From positions 1 through 6,561 of the forward strand of contig JAFEBC010000750.1 of the NCBI GenBank assembly GCA_018266095.1: a stretch of DNA of 6,561 bases, read 5' to 3'. Positions within the stretch are counted from its first letter, which is position 1. Each line of letters opens with the position of its first letter. The DNA is from Deltaproteobacteria bacterium (lineage in GTDB: Bacteria; Myxococcota; Myxococcia; Myxococcales; 40CM-4-68-19). The notes below the pieces were generated by a model. It had not been told where the DNA came from, made no database searches, and saw nothing but the letters and a program-made list of their open reading frames with translations. Shown here piece by piece: positions 1 to 6,025 of this stretch. A program made the position numbers and the translations under genes.

Positions 1-973
1 CGTCGATCTGCGGCACTTCGCTCGCCGCGCCGAACAGCTTCTCGCCCTCGGCCACCAGCACCGCGGCGCCGCCAGCGATGCCCGGCAAGAGCTGCGTCAG
101 GTGGTACACGAAGATGAACGCCATCGCCCGCGACGGGTCCTGGCCAAACCACACCAGCGCCGCCTGGCCGCCCGACTCGATGGTGCCCATCCCGCCCGGC
201 GATGGCACGGCCATGGCGACGTTGAAGCCCATCATGGTGGAGAAGGCCTGCACCAGCGTGATGTGGATGCCGAACGCCTCGGCCGCCCACGCGATCGCGC
301 ACGACTCCCACAGCCACGGCAGCGGCGCGATGAGGAAGGCGATGAGCCACGTGCGCGGCTGGCGGAACACCGCGAAGCCCTGGCGCAGCGCGAGGTACAC
401 GCTGTGGAAGCGCGAGGACTCCTTTGGCGTCCAGCCCGTGCGCAGGAGCGTGACCATCACCGCGGCCATCGCAGCGAGCAGCGCCCCGAACGCGCCGAGC
501 GCGATGAACAGCCACTTGGGCGGATGGCTGACGACGAGCAGCACCAGGAAGGTCGGGATCCAGCCCCCCCAGTCGAGCCAACGGTCCGCGATCTCGGTGC
601 CGAGGATGGTCGCGCGCGACTTGCCCGTGCGCCGACCGAGGTACTGCACGCGCAAGAGATCGCCGCCGCGCGCGGGCAGGATGGCGTTGAACATCACGCC
701 CACGATCTGTGCCTTGTACGCGTCGCGGTAGCGCAGACCCAAGAGCGGGCCCATCACGCTGTGCCAGCGCCACGCCTGCAGCGCCAGCATCACGAACGCC
801 GACGAGCAGCACAAGAGGATCGCGTACAGCGGCACGCCCGACGCGTACTCGAGCGTCTTGTGCACGTTGACGCCGGTGTACCAGCCCACCGCGCCCGCGA
901 CGGCGCCTCCCACGCACAGCCCGAAGGCCAGGCGCAGGAGGGTGCCACTCAAGCTCTGCTTCTTCGCCGTCAC
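1..973 (-). CDS. LPG-synthase TM region / flippase-like integral membrane protein, 3' end cut by window edge
   Basis: Translating the minus strand from a GTG at 973 gives 324 codons with no stop before base 1, so the C-terminus is missing. The protein is strongly hydrophobic, with about seven or eight membrane segments (roughly residues 12-31, 49-67, 137-148, 154-177, 208-229, 240-258 and 282-308). Signature blocks match the lysylphosphatidylglycerol synthase TM family (PF03706, UPF0104/COG0392): FNAILPARGGDLLR (95-108), TEIADRWLD (126-134) and PSPGGMGTIE (257-266). Members without a catalytic aminoacyl-transfer domain are usually called flippase-like proteins of the inner membrane; substrate cannot be told here. 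The GTG start lies 15 nt after the preceding gene's stop and just before the first membrane helix. No strong SD is visible, and a TTG at codon 8 is an alternative. It is the third gene of a probable operon with the radical SAM enzyme. Family call is confident; the start is moderately so. Confidence 0.88.
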   Translation of the reverse strand, partial: MTAKKQSLSGTLLRLAFGLCVGGAVAGAVGWYTGVNVHKTLEYASGVPLYAILLCCSSAFVMLALQAWRWHSVMGPLLGLRYRDAYKAQIVGVMFNAILPARGGDLLRVQYLGRRTGKSRATILGTEIADRWLDWGGWIPTFLVLLVVSHPPKWLFIALGAFGALLAAMAAVMVTLLRTGWTPKESSRFHSVYLALRQGFAVFRQPRTWLIAFLIAPLPWLWESCAIAWAAEAFGIHITLVQAFSTMMGFNVAMAVPSPGGMGTIESGGQAALVWFGQDPSRAMAFIFVYHLTQLLPGIAGGAAVLVAEGEKLFGAASEVPQID

Positions 974-988
974 GCGCGCCTGGTGCGA

Positions 989-1759
989 CTAGTGGAGCGA
1001 CGGCGATTCGACCTCGGCCTCGCCGCGCAGCTCAGCCGCGGTCGGCTCCGGAACGGCCGCGCCCGCGCCCGGCTTGCCCAGGATCGGCAACGACGCCGCG
1101 CGCTCGCCGTACTTGATCTGCGCGAGCTTGCCGCGCAGACGCGGAGGCGCCTTGCCGGGCGACAGGCCGTACGGCGCCATCAGATCGCCGCGCTCACGGA
1201 ACACACGCTGCGCGAGGAGCCGCCACCGCTCGTACCAGCCGGCCAGCTCCACCAGCGCGGTGTCCTTCGGCGGCGGCGCGCCCTCGGGCTTCTGCTCACG
1301 CGCCTGCGCCAGGTGCTTCTTCAGCTCCGCGCGGTGCTCCATCAGCGCCATCGGCGACGCGATCTTCGCGGCCTCGAGCGAGCCCTTGATGAGGCCCACC
1401 GTCAGCTTCCACGCGATCGACTTGCCCGCCGCCTCGCCCGGCACGAAGCCCGTCTTCTCCTCGGCCGACCGCACGCACGTGCGCACGTAGCGCCAGCGCG
1501 TGTCGCTGTACCAGTGCTTGGCCTCGGCCTCACGGCGCTCCACGGTGGGCGAGAGGAAGTTCCACGCCTTGCCCTCGCGCTCCCACTGGAACGACTTCTC
1601 CGTGTGCTCGATGAGCTCGTGCCCGCGCTTCACTTCCTCAGCCGAGAAGCCGAACTTCTCGAGGATGGCCCGCGACTCCGGATGCGAATCCGCGCCGCGC
1701 AGGAAGTGCCGGCTCTTCTCGAGCAGCTCTTCGTCGAACTTGGTGACCCACGTCTTCAT
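989..1759 (-). CDS. Unrecognised soluble 256-aa protein, translationally coupled to the radical SAM gene
   Basis: I do not recognise this family. The 256-aa product has no signal peptide or membrane segment. It is highly charged and rich in aromatic residues, with many Trp (W4, W59, W66, W83, W89, W117, W175, W179). Residues 1-60 look helical, with alternating Glu/Lys. Residues 128-156 are another charged helix, followed by a Pro-rich linker (158-165). The last about 50 residues (200-256) are Pro/Ala/Gly-rich and probably disordered. It has one cysteine (C95). The ATG at 1759-1757 overlaps the radical SAM stop (ATGA), and a GGAG lies 8 nt upstream (1768-1771), so translational coupling is likely. 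The frame is open upstream to 1909, but that would overlap the radical SAM gene by about 150 bases and its residues look like a shadow of that gene, so 1759 is preferred. A role as partner or substrate of the radical SAM enzyme is inference from context only. Confidence 0.85.
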   Translation of the reverse strand: MKTWVTKFDEELLEKSRHFLRGADSHPESRAILEKFGFSAEEVKRGHELIEHTEKSFQWEREGKAWNFLSPTVERREAEAKHWYSDTRWRYVRTCVRSAEEKTGFVPGEAAGKSIAWKLTVGLIKGSLEAAKIASPMALMEHRAELKKHLAQAREQKPEGAPPPKDTALVELAGWYERWRLLAQRVFRERGDLMAPYGLSPGKAPPRLRGKLAQIKYGERAASLPILGKPGAGAAVPEPTAAELRGEAEVESPSLH

Positions 1760-2730
1760 CGAATGAGCTCCATCACGCGCGCCGGAGTGATCTTGGTCTG
1801 GTGCTCGCCGCGGCAGGCGTACCAGCACATGCCGCACGACACCGGCTGCGTCTCGGCGCCCTTCGCGTCCAGCTCGCTGATGTGCGCGATGGGCGGCAGC
1901 TCCGGGCACTGCTTCACGAAGCCCTGCTGGTCGATGTAGAGGAACTTGTCGCCCGCGATGCAGCCCGGGCGCTGGCCCTCCTGGAAGAACGTCGGGATGG
2001 TGCGCAGGTACTGATCGCTCGTCAGCGAGTTGCGGTTGATGTGCTTCTGCGCGATCAGCTCCTCGATGACCACCTTCGCCTTCTCGATCATCTCCGGCGG
2101 CAGCACGTGCGTCTGGTTGTCGTTCTTCAGGCGCGAGTAGCTGTTGAACGAGTGCTTGACGCCCCAGCCCTTCACCACGCGCGCCAGCTCGACCACACAG
2201 TCCAGGTTCTCAGCGCAGAGGAAGGTGCCGATCGACAGGTTGTCGTAGCCCTTCTTCGCCATCGCCGGCAGGAAGGTGTTGAGCTTGTCGAACAGCTTGG
2301 GGATGCCGCGCTCGGTGTCCTGACGCTCGTCGGGGTAGTTGCACGAGATCTGGATCTGGTTGACGCCGGCCTCGGTCAGCTCAGCGATGTTCTTCTCGTT
2401 GAGCAGCCAGCCGTTCGTGTACAGGCCGATGTAGCGGAAGCCCGGCACGTTCTTGACCTGGCGGACGATGTCGACCAAGTCCTTGCGCAGGAACGGCTCG
2501 CCGCCCGTGATCGAGACCTGCAGGGGCTGGAAGTAGCGGATGGCGGGCGTCCAGTCCTTGCACTCCTCGACCTCGTCGGCCTCCCAGTAGGGGCAGAAGT
2601 CGCAGGTGGCGTTGCAGCGCTTGGTGATCTCGAGCGTCAGCGACGTCGGCCGGCCGGTGAGCCGGTTGTGCATGTACTGTCCGGCCGCGCGGAACTTGTC
2701 GGACACGGAGACTGTGCGGGAAATGCCCAT
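1756..2730 (-). CDS. Radical SAM enzyme with C-terminal SPASM/twitch-like cysteine cluster
   Basis: A 324-aa protein with the radical SAM signature CNATCDFC (C39, C43, C46; CxxxCxxC), which binds the SAM-ligating [4Fe-4S] cluster. The SAM-contacting GGEPF motif is at 76-80, preceded by the strand QVSI. The core barrel spans about 28-235. After it come further cysteines: C257, C275, C299, C302 and C306. C257-x17-C275, then CxxC-x3-C, resembles a shortened SPASM or twitch domain holding an auxiliary cluster, as in enzymes that modify peptides or small substrates; it does not match the full seven-cysteine SPASM pattern. C47 of the core motif region is replaced by Pro-Tyr-Trp, as in many family members. 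The ATG at 2730 has a strong SD (AGGAG, 2741-2745, 10 nt upstream). The substrate is unknown. First gene of a probable three-gene operon. Family certain, reaction not assignable. Confidence 0.93.
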   Translation of the reverse strand: MGISRTVSVSDKFRAAGQYMHNRLTGRPTSLTLEITKRCNATCDFCPYWEADEVEECKDWTPAIRYFQPLQVSITGGEPFLRKDLVDIVRQVKNVPGFRYIGLYTNGWLLNEKNIAELTEAGVNQIQISCNYPDERQDTERGIPKLFDKLNTFLPAMAKKGYDNLSIGTFLCAENLDCVVELARVVKGWGVKHSFNSYSRLKNDNQTHVLPPEMIEKAKVVIEELIAQKHINRNSLTSDQYLRTIPTFFQEGQRPGCIAGDKFLYIDQQGFVKQCPELPPIAHISELDAKGAETQPVSCGMCWYACRGEHQTKITPARVMELIR

Positions 2731-2740
2731 GGGGCTGTTT

Positions 2741-2745
2741 CTCCT
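2741..2745 (-). promoter_or_regulatory. Shine-Dalgarno site of the radical SAM gene
   Basis: Minus strand reads AGGAG, 10 nt before the ATG at 2730. It is among the clearest ribosome binding sites in the window and fixes the radical SAM start. Confidence 0.75.
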
Positions 2746-2785
2746 GAAGGTCGTGCTTGGGAGTGCGCGTGTTTCAGAGCAGGGC

Positions 2786-2818
2786 TTTGACCGTCGCCGA
2801 CGCGGCGCCGCGTGTCAA
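2786..2818 (-). promoter_or_regulatory. Possible promoter/operator upstream of the radical SAM operon
   Basis: The 103-bp gap between the TSUP stop and the radical SAM start contains a perfect TTGACA hexamer on the minus strand (2818-2813). At normal spacing (16-19 bp) no TATAAT-like hexamer follows, so a sigma-70 promoter is only possible. The same stretch holds a perfect 14-bp palindrome (acgcggcgccgcgt, 2800-2813) and an outer inverted pair TTGAC (2787-2791) / GTCAA (2814-2818). The two symmetries do not share a centre. The palindrome could be an operator, the stem of a hairpin, or chance in GC-rich DNA. There is no following T-run, so it is not a canonical terminator for the TSUP gene. 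Confidence 0.25.
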
Positions 2819-2833
2819 CCACAGAAACATCGG

Positions 2834-3604
2834 TCACCCGCCCAGGAGCAGTTTCAACACCAACGCCAGCGCGATGGTGAGGACCACCGGGCGCACCAGA
2901 CGGTCACCGCCGCGCACCGCGAGCTGCGCGCCGATGGCAGCGCCCGCGAACTGGCCGAGGGCCATCGAGAGCGACACCTTCCAGACCACCGTGCCCCGCG
3001 AGGCGAAGAGGGCCAAGGCCGCGAGATTGGAGGCGAAATTGACCACCTTGGCGTCGGCGGAGGCGCGCGTGATGGGCGTGTGCAACAGCAGCACGAAGCC
3101 GGCGATGAGGAACGTCCCCGTGCCCGGCCCGAAGAAGCCGTCATAGGCCGCGAAGACGATCGAGAGCGCGCCGCCCAGCACCAGGGCCTTGGACTCGGAG
3201 GGCGGACGGGCGCCCGAGGCCTGCGCCCGCGCGAGCAGGAGCGGCTGCACGAAGAGCGCGATGGCGGCCGCGAGGAGGAGGGCGGCCACGATGGGCTTGA
3301 GGCCCCCGGTGGGCACGTGCAGGAGGAGCCACGCGCCCAGGAGCGCGCCCGCGAGGCCCAGCGGAAACGCGATCCGCGCGCGCTTGCGATCGATGAGGCC
3401 CGCGCGCCAGTAGCGCCAGAGGGACGAGCCCGAGCCGAAGACCGACTGGCCCTTGTTGGTGCCGAGCGCGAGCTGGTGCGGCAGGCCCGCCGCGAGCAGC
3501 GCAGGGACGGTGATGAGCCCGCCCCCGCCGCCGATGGAGTCGACGAGCCCCGCGAGCAGGGCCGCGAGCGCGAGCAGGCCGAGGTGGCTGAGCGGGAGAT
3601 CCAA
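2834..3604 (-). CDS. TSUP (TauE/SafE) family membrane permease
   Basis: A 256-aa polytopic membrane protein of the sulfite exporter TauE/SafE family (PF01925, COG0730), whose members move small sulfur-containing or organic anions across the inner membrane. The hallmarks are the glycine-rich GGGGGLITVPALL after the first helix (25-37), LGTNKGQS (47-54), and the mid-protein repeat YDGFFGPGTGTF (154-165) at the start of the second half. About seven or eight membrane segments are visible (roughly 6-23, 28-43, 78-97, 103-122, 140-153, 162-176, 188-201 and 236-254). The length is normal for the family. The start is TTG at 3604: an in-frame TGA at 3640-3638 blocks any longer reading, no other start codon lies between, and GAAGG sits 6 nt upstream (3611-3615). 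Substrate cannot be inferred, since no sulfur-metabolism gene lies nearby. It lies 73 bp downstream of the GH1 gene on the same strand. Confidence 0.92.
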   Translation of the reverse strand: MDLPLSHLGLLALAALLAGLVDSIGGGGGLITVPALLAAGLPHQLALGTNKGQSVFGSGSSLWRYWRAGLIDRKRARIAFPLGLAGALLGAWLLLHVPTGGLKPIVAALLLAAAIALFVQPLLLARAQASGARPPSESKALVLGGALSIVFAAYDGFFGPGTGTFLIAGFVLLLHTPITRASADAKVVNFASNLAALALFASRGTVVWKVSLSMALGQFAGAAIGAQLAVRGGDRLVRPVVLTIALALVLKLLLGG

Positions 3605-3610
3605 GGCGCG

Positions 3611-3615
3611 CCTTC
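3611..3615 (-). promoter_or_regulatory. Shine-Dalgarno site deciding the TTG start of the TSUP gene
   Basis: Minus strand GAAGG lies 6 nt before TTG at 3604. With the in-frame stop at 3640-3638 it supports a TTG initiation codon. Confidence 0.55.
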
Positions 3616-3631
3616 GTACGCGATGCCGCCC

Positions 3632-3651
3632 GCGCGATCAATGCGTCGCGC
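3632..3651 (-). other. Small inverted repeat between GH1 and TSUP genes
   Basis: A perfect 6-bp stem (GCGCGA / TCGCGC) with an 8-nt loop lies 26 bp past the GH1 stop. No T-run follows, so it does not meet the usual rule for an intrinsic terminator. A stem this short and GC-only can occur by chance here. It might attenuate read-through into the TSUP gene, but this is weak. Confidence 0.2.
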
Positions 3652-3677
3652 ACCCTGCCCTCGTCGACGTCCGCGTC

Positions 3678-5165
3678 TCAGCGCAGCGGCACCGAGGCGT
3701 CGATGGCCGCCGTCACGCCATTTGACTGCGCGATCTGCTTGAACACCTGCGCGCTCGGCCGCGCCGTCCGCTTGCGCAGCGGATCCGTGCGGTCCACCGT
3801 CGCCAGGCCGAACTTCGGCGCGTAGCCCGACGACCACTCGAAGTTGTCGTACAGGCTCCAGTGCAGATACCCGCGCACGTCCGCGCCCTCGCGCACGGCG
3901 TCCTGCATCGACTTCACGTGATCGACGAGGAACCGCGCGCGCCGCGAGTCATCGGCGTCGGCGATGCCGTTCTCGGTGACCACGATCGGCAGGCCCCAGC
4001 GCAGGTGCGCGCGCACGAGCAGATCGTGCATGCCCTGCGGATAGATCTGCCAGCCGACGTCCGTGTGTGGGACGGCCGGATCGTCGTTCTCCTGCGGCAG
4101 GCCCAGGAGCGTGATGCCGGTCGCGTCGTCGGTCTTGGAGATGCCGAGCACGAGCTGCGTCGAGTAATAATTGATGCCCACGAAGTCGAGGCGCCCTGCG
4201 AGCCGCGAGAGGCCCTGGCCCTCGCCAGGACGGTCGAACTGGCCGTCGAAGTTCAGGTCGAGATCGCCGAACGTCACCGCGTCGATGATGGCGTCGTTGA
4301 AGTCGCGCAGGAGCTGATCCGCGCCGCGCACGTCGGCGTCGCTCGAGGGATTCTTGGGCATGAAGACGCGCATGTGCTGCGCGATGCCGATGAAGGTGGC
4401 GCGCCCGCTGCCGGCGTCGATCTGGTCATTGGCGCGGATGGCGTCGGTCATGGCCACGTGCGCCTCGATCTGGTTCACGTGCGCGCGCTGCACGCCGGCA
4501 AAGTCCAGGACGTGCCCGGGCGGCAACTGACCGCCGAGGTACGCGCCGCTCCAGAGCGTGTTCGGCTCGTTGAGCGGGATCCACCAATCCACGCGGTCGC
4601 CGAAGCGCCTGGCCATCTCGCCCGCGAAGCGCGCGGCGCGGTCCACCACGGGCGCATTTCCAATCGGCGCCGCCCAGCCCGGACGCTGCGCCTCCGCGGC
4701 GAGATCGTGCAGCCAGATGGGCAGCGTGAAGTGCTGCAGCGTCACCACGGGCTCGATGTGCCGCGCGCGCAAGGCGTCGATGAGCGCGCCGTAGTGGGCG
4801 ATGGCCTGCTCGTCCCAGACGCCGTCGTGCGGCTCGACGCGCGACCACTCGATGCTGAAGCGGTACGCGTTGACACCCATGGACTGCATGAGGTCCAAGT
4901 CGGCCTGCCAGCGCGCGTAGCCGTCGGGGCCGGTGTCGATGCTGTCGTGGTTGGCGATGTGGCCGCCCTGCTCCCATTGGTACAGGTCGTTCTCGTGCAG
5001 GCCCTGGTCCGAGGGGCCGCCCTCGATCTGGTGCGCCGCGGTGGCCGTGCCCCAGAGGAAGCCGGCGCGCAGCGGCGTGGCAGGAGGCGTGGTGCTGCTC
5101 GACGACGAGCACCCGCCGAGGAGGAACGTGCAGGCCATCGCGAGGGCGATCGAGTGAGTGCGCAA
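3678..5165 (-). CDS. Glycoside hydrolase family 1 beta-glycosidase, predicted lipoprotein
   Basis: A 495-aa GH1 retaining beta-glycosidase (beta-glucosidase type), which would release sugars from beta-linked glycosides. The GH1 barrel starts at FLWGTATAAHQIEG (37-50, with substrate-binding Q46). Further motifs are QHFTLP (144-149, H145), the acid/base motif LNEPN with E200, INYY (331-334), the nucleophile motif VTENG with E398, and HWSLYDNFEW (435-444). All key residues are present, so it should be active. The N-terminus is a lipoprotein signal: R2, a hydrophobic stretch, lipobox LGGC with C19, then a Ser/Thr/Pro linker (20-31). This predicts a membrane-anchored, extracytoplasmic enzyme. The start is TTG: an in-frame TAG at 5180-5178 prevents extension, and the next ATG (codon 10) would destroy the signal peptide. 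No clear SD. Residues 303-311 (DLNFDGQFD) fit a DxNxDGxxD calcium loop. Exact sugar specificity is unknown. Confidence 0.95.
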   Translation of the reverse strand: MRTHSIALAMACTFLLGGCSSSSSTTPPATPLRAGFLWGTATAAHQIEGGPSDQGLHENDLYQWEQGGHIANHDSIDTGPDGYARWQADLDLMQSMGVNAYRFSIEWSRVEPHDGVWDEQAIAHYGALIDALRARHIEPVVTLQHFTLPIWLHDLAAEAQRPGWAAPIGNAPVVDRAARFAGEMARRFGDRVDWWIPLNEPNTLWSGAYLGGQLPPGHVLDFAGVQRAHVNQIEAHVAMTDAIRANDQIDAGSGRATFIGIAQHMRVFMPKNPSSDADVRGADQLLRDFNDAIIDAVTFGDLDLNFDGQFDRPGEGQGLSRLAGRLDFVGINYYSTQLVLGISKTDDATGITLLGLPQENDDPAVPHTDVGWQIYPQGMHDLLVRAHLRWGLPIVVTENGIADADDSRRARFLVDHVKSMQDAVREGADVRGYLHWSLYDNFEWSSGYAPKFGLATVDRTDPLRKRTARPSAQVFKQIAQSNGVTAAIDASVPLR

Positions 5166-5259
5166 GCGCCCGCAAGCCTAGCCGCGCGCCGCGTGACTGA
5201 ATGTGAACTTTGCGACGGCGTCCGACGTACGGGTCCTGCGACCCTGCCCGGAGACTCCC
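5166..5259. promoter_or_regulatory. Divergent intergenic region between GH1 and DUF4440-like genes
   Basis: These 94 bases separate two genes read in opposite directions, so they should carry both promoters. I found no convincing -35/-10 pair on either strand. Visible items are a slightly AT-richer patch at 5198-5211 and a small hairpin, GGGTC-CTGC-GACCC, at 5231-5244. The hairpin lies just before the SD (GGAG, 5250-5253) of the plus-strand gene. The promoter assignment rests on gene orientation only. Confidence 0.4.
5250..5253 (+). promoter_or_regulatory. Shine-Dalgarno site choosing the start at 5260
   Basis: GGAG lies 6 nt before ATG 5260. It favours this start over the in-frame ATG at 5203, which would put 19 non-signal-like residues in front of a clear signal peptide. 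Confidence 0.65.
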
Positions 5260-6021
5260 ATGCCCCACGCCCTCCTCGTCCTGTCCACGCTGCTCCTCGC
5301 CGGCGCCCCGGCCACGCCCGCGCCCGCGAAGCCCGCGCCCGCGAAGGCCACGCCGTCCAAGGCTTTCGAGATGACCGAGGCCGAGCTCTTGCGCCGCACG
5401 CAGGAACTCTACGACGCCGTCGCGCCCGGCAACCAGGAGCCGTGGAAGGCCGCCTACGCCGAGGACTGCGTCTTCTTCGACGAGAAGGGCCGGCTCATGG
5501 ACAAGAAGGCGCTCATCGAGGACGTGCAGCCGATGCCGAAGGGCTACACGGGCAGCATCAAGATCGCGCGCCCGCAGACGCGCATCCTCGGCGACACGGC
5601 CATCTTCAGCTACGACGCCGACGAGACCGAGACCATCTTCGGGCAGGCGCTGACGGCGCGGTACCACACGACGGACACGTGGATGAAGCGCAAGGGCACG
5701 TGGCAGATCGTGGCCTCGCAGACGCTGCGGTACTACGAGGACCCGGCGGCGATTCCCGCGGATCCGAAGCGGCTCGCGGCGTATGTCGGCACGTATCAGC
5801 TCACCGAGGGCAAGCAGCAGACGGTGCGCGCGGAGGGCGACAAGCTGTTCCTCGACCGCGCCGGGCGGCCGTCGACGGAGCTGTTCCTCGAGTCGGGGGA
5901 CTTGTTCTTTCGCAGAGGCGCCGAGGGGCGCATCTTGTTCCGCGCGAACGCGGCGGGCGCGGTGGAGGCGCTCGTGGATCGGCGGAACAATGAGGACGTC
6001 GTGTGGGCGCGGGTAAAGTAG
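5260..6021 (+). CDS. Secreted DUF4440-like (SnoaL/NTF2-fold) protein with DUF3471-like C-terminal domain
   Basis: With the start at 5260 the product is 253 aa. Residues 1-17 form a Sec-type signal peptide (hydrophobic LLVLSTLLLAGA, small residues before a likely cut near AGA-PA; no lipobox cysteine). A Pro/Ala/Lys linker (18-33) follows. Residues 38-160 look like a DUF4440/SnoaL-like NTF2-fold domain: a first helix (ELLRRTQELYDAV), a W62-KAAYAEDCVFFDEKG stretch, GDTAIFSYDADET, and the WMKRKGTWQIVASQ ending typical of this fold. Residues 170-253 (YVGTYQLTEG..., strand-rich) resemble the DUF3471 tail often found behind beta-lactamase-like or NTF2-like proteins. The location is periplasmic or extracellular. 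NTF2-like domains bind small ligands in a cone-shaped pocket, and many family members have no known activity; none is proposed here. Divergent from the GH1 gene; a DUF4261-like gene starts 4 bp downstream. Confidence 0.85.
   Translation: MPHALLVLSTLLLAGAPATPAPAKPAPAKATPSKAFEMTEAELLRRTQELYDAVAPGNQEPWKAAYAEDCVFFDEKGRLMDKKALIEDVQPMPKGYTGSIKIARPQTRILGDTAIFSYDADETETIFGQALTARYHTTDTWMKRKGTWQIVASQTLRYYEDPAAIPADPKRLAAYVGTYQLTEGKQQTVRAEGDKLFLDRAGRPSTELFLESGDLFFRRGAEGRILFRANAAGAVEALVDRRNNEDVVWARVK
5316..5345 (+). repeat. 15-bp perfect tandem duplication in the linker of the DUF4440-like gene
   Basis: The unit gcccgcgcccgcgaa occurs twice in a row and is in frame. It encodes the repeated Ala-Pro-Ala-Lys-Pro type linker just after the signal peptide. 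It looks like a slippage-prone low-complexity linker with no independent function. Confidence 0.8.
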
Positions 6022-6025
6022 GGGC

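Noticed and set aside
1760..1909. 50-residue N-terminal extension of the 256-aa protein
   Set aside because: It lies wholly inside the radical SAM gene in another frame. The ATG at 1759 has a GGAG at good spacing and an ATGA overlap.
101..1939. 612-codon open frame on the plus strand across three minus-strand genes
   Set aside because: Its Arg/Ala/His-rich, low-complexity translation is typical of an antisense shadow in GC-rich DNA. The opposite strand has recognisable families.
2800..2813. Palindrome as a rho-independent terminator of the TSUP gene
   Set aside because: The stem has no loop worth the name and no T-run follows on the minus strand.
5203..5259. Upstream ATG adding 19 residues to the DUF4440-like protein
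   Set aside because: It places polar residues in front of a clear signal peptide and has no SD, whereas ATG 5260 has GGAG 6 nt upstream.
3861..5993. 710-codon open frame on the plus strand spanning the GH1 gene and most of the DUF4440-like gene
   Set aside because: It overlaps two well-supported genes on both strands, has no recognisable domain, and looks like a high-GC shadow.
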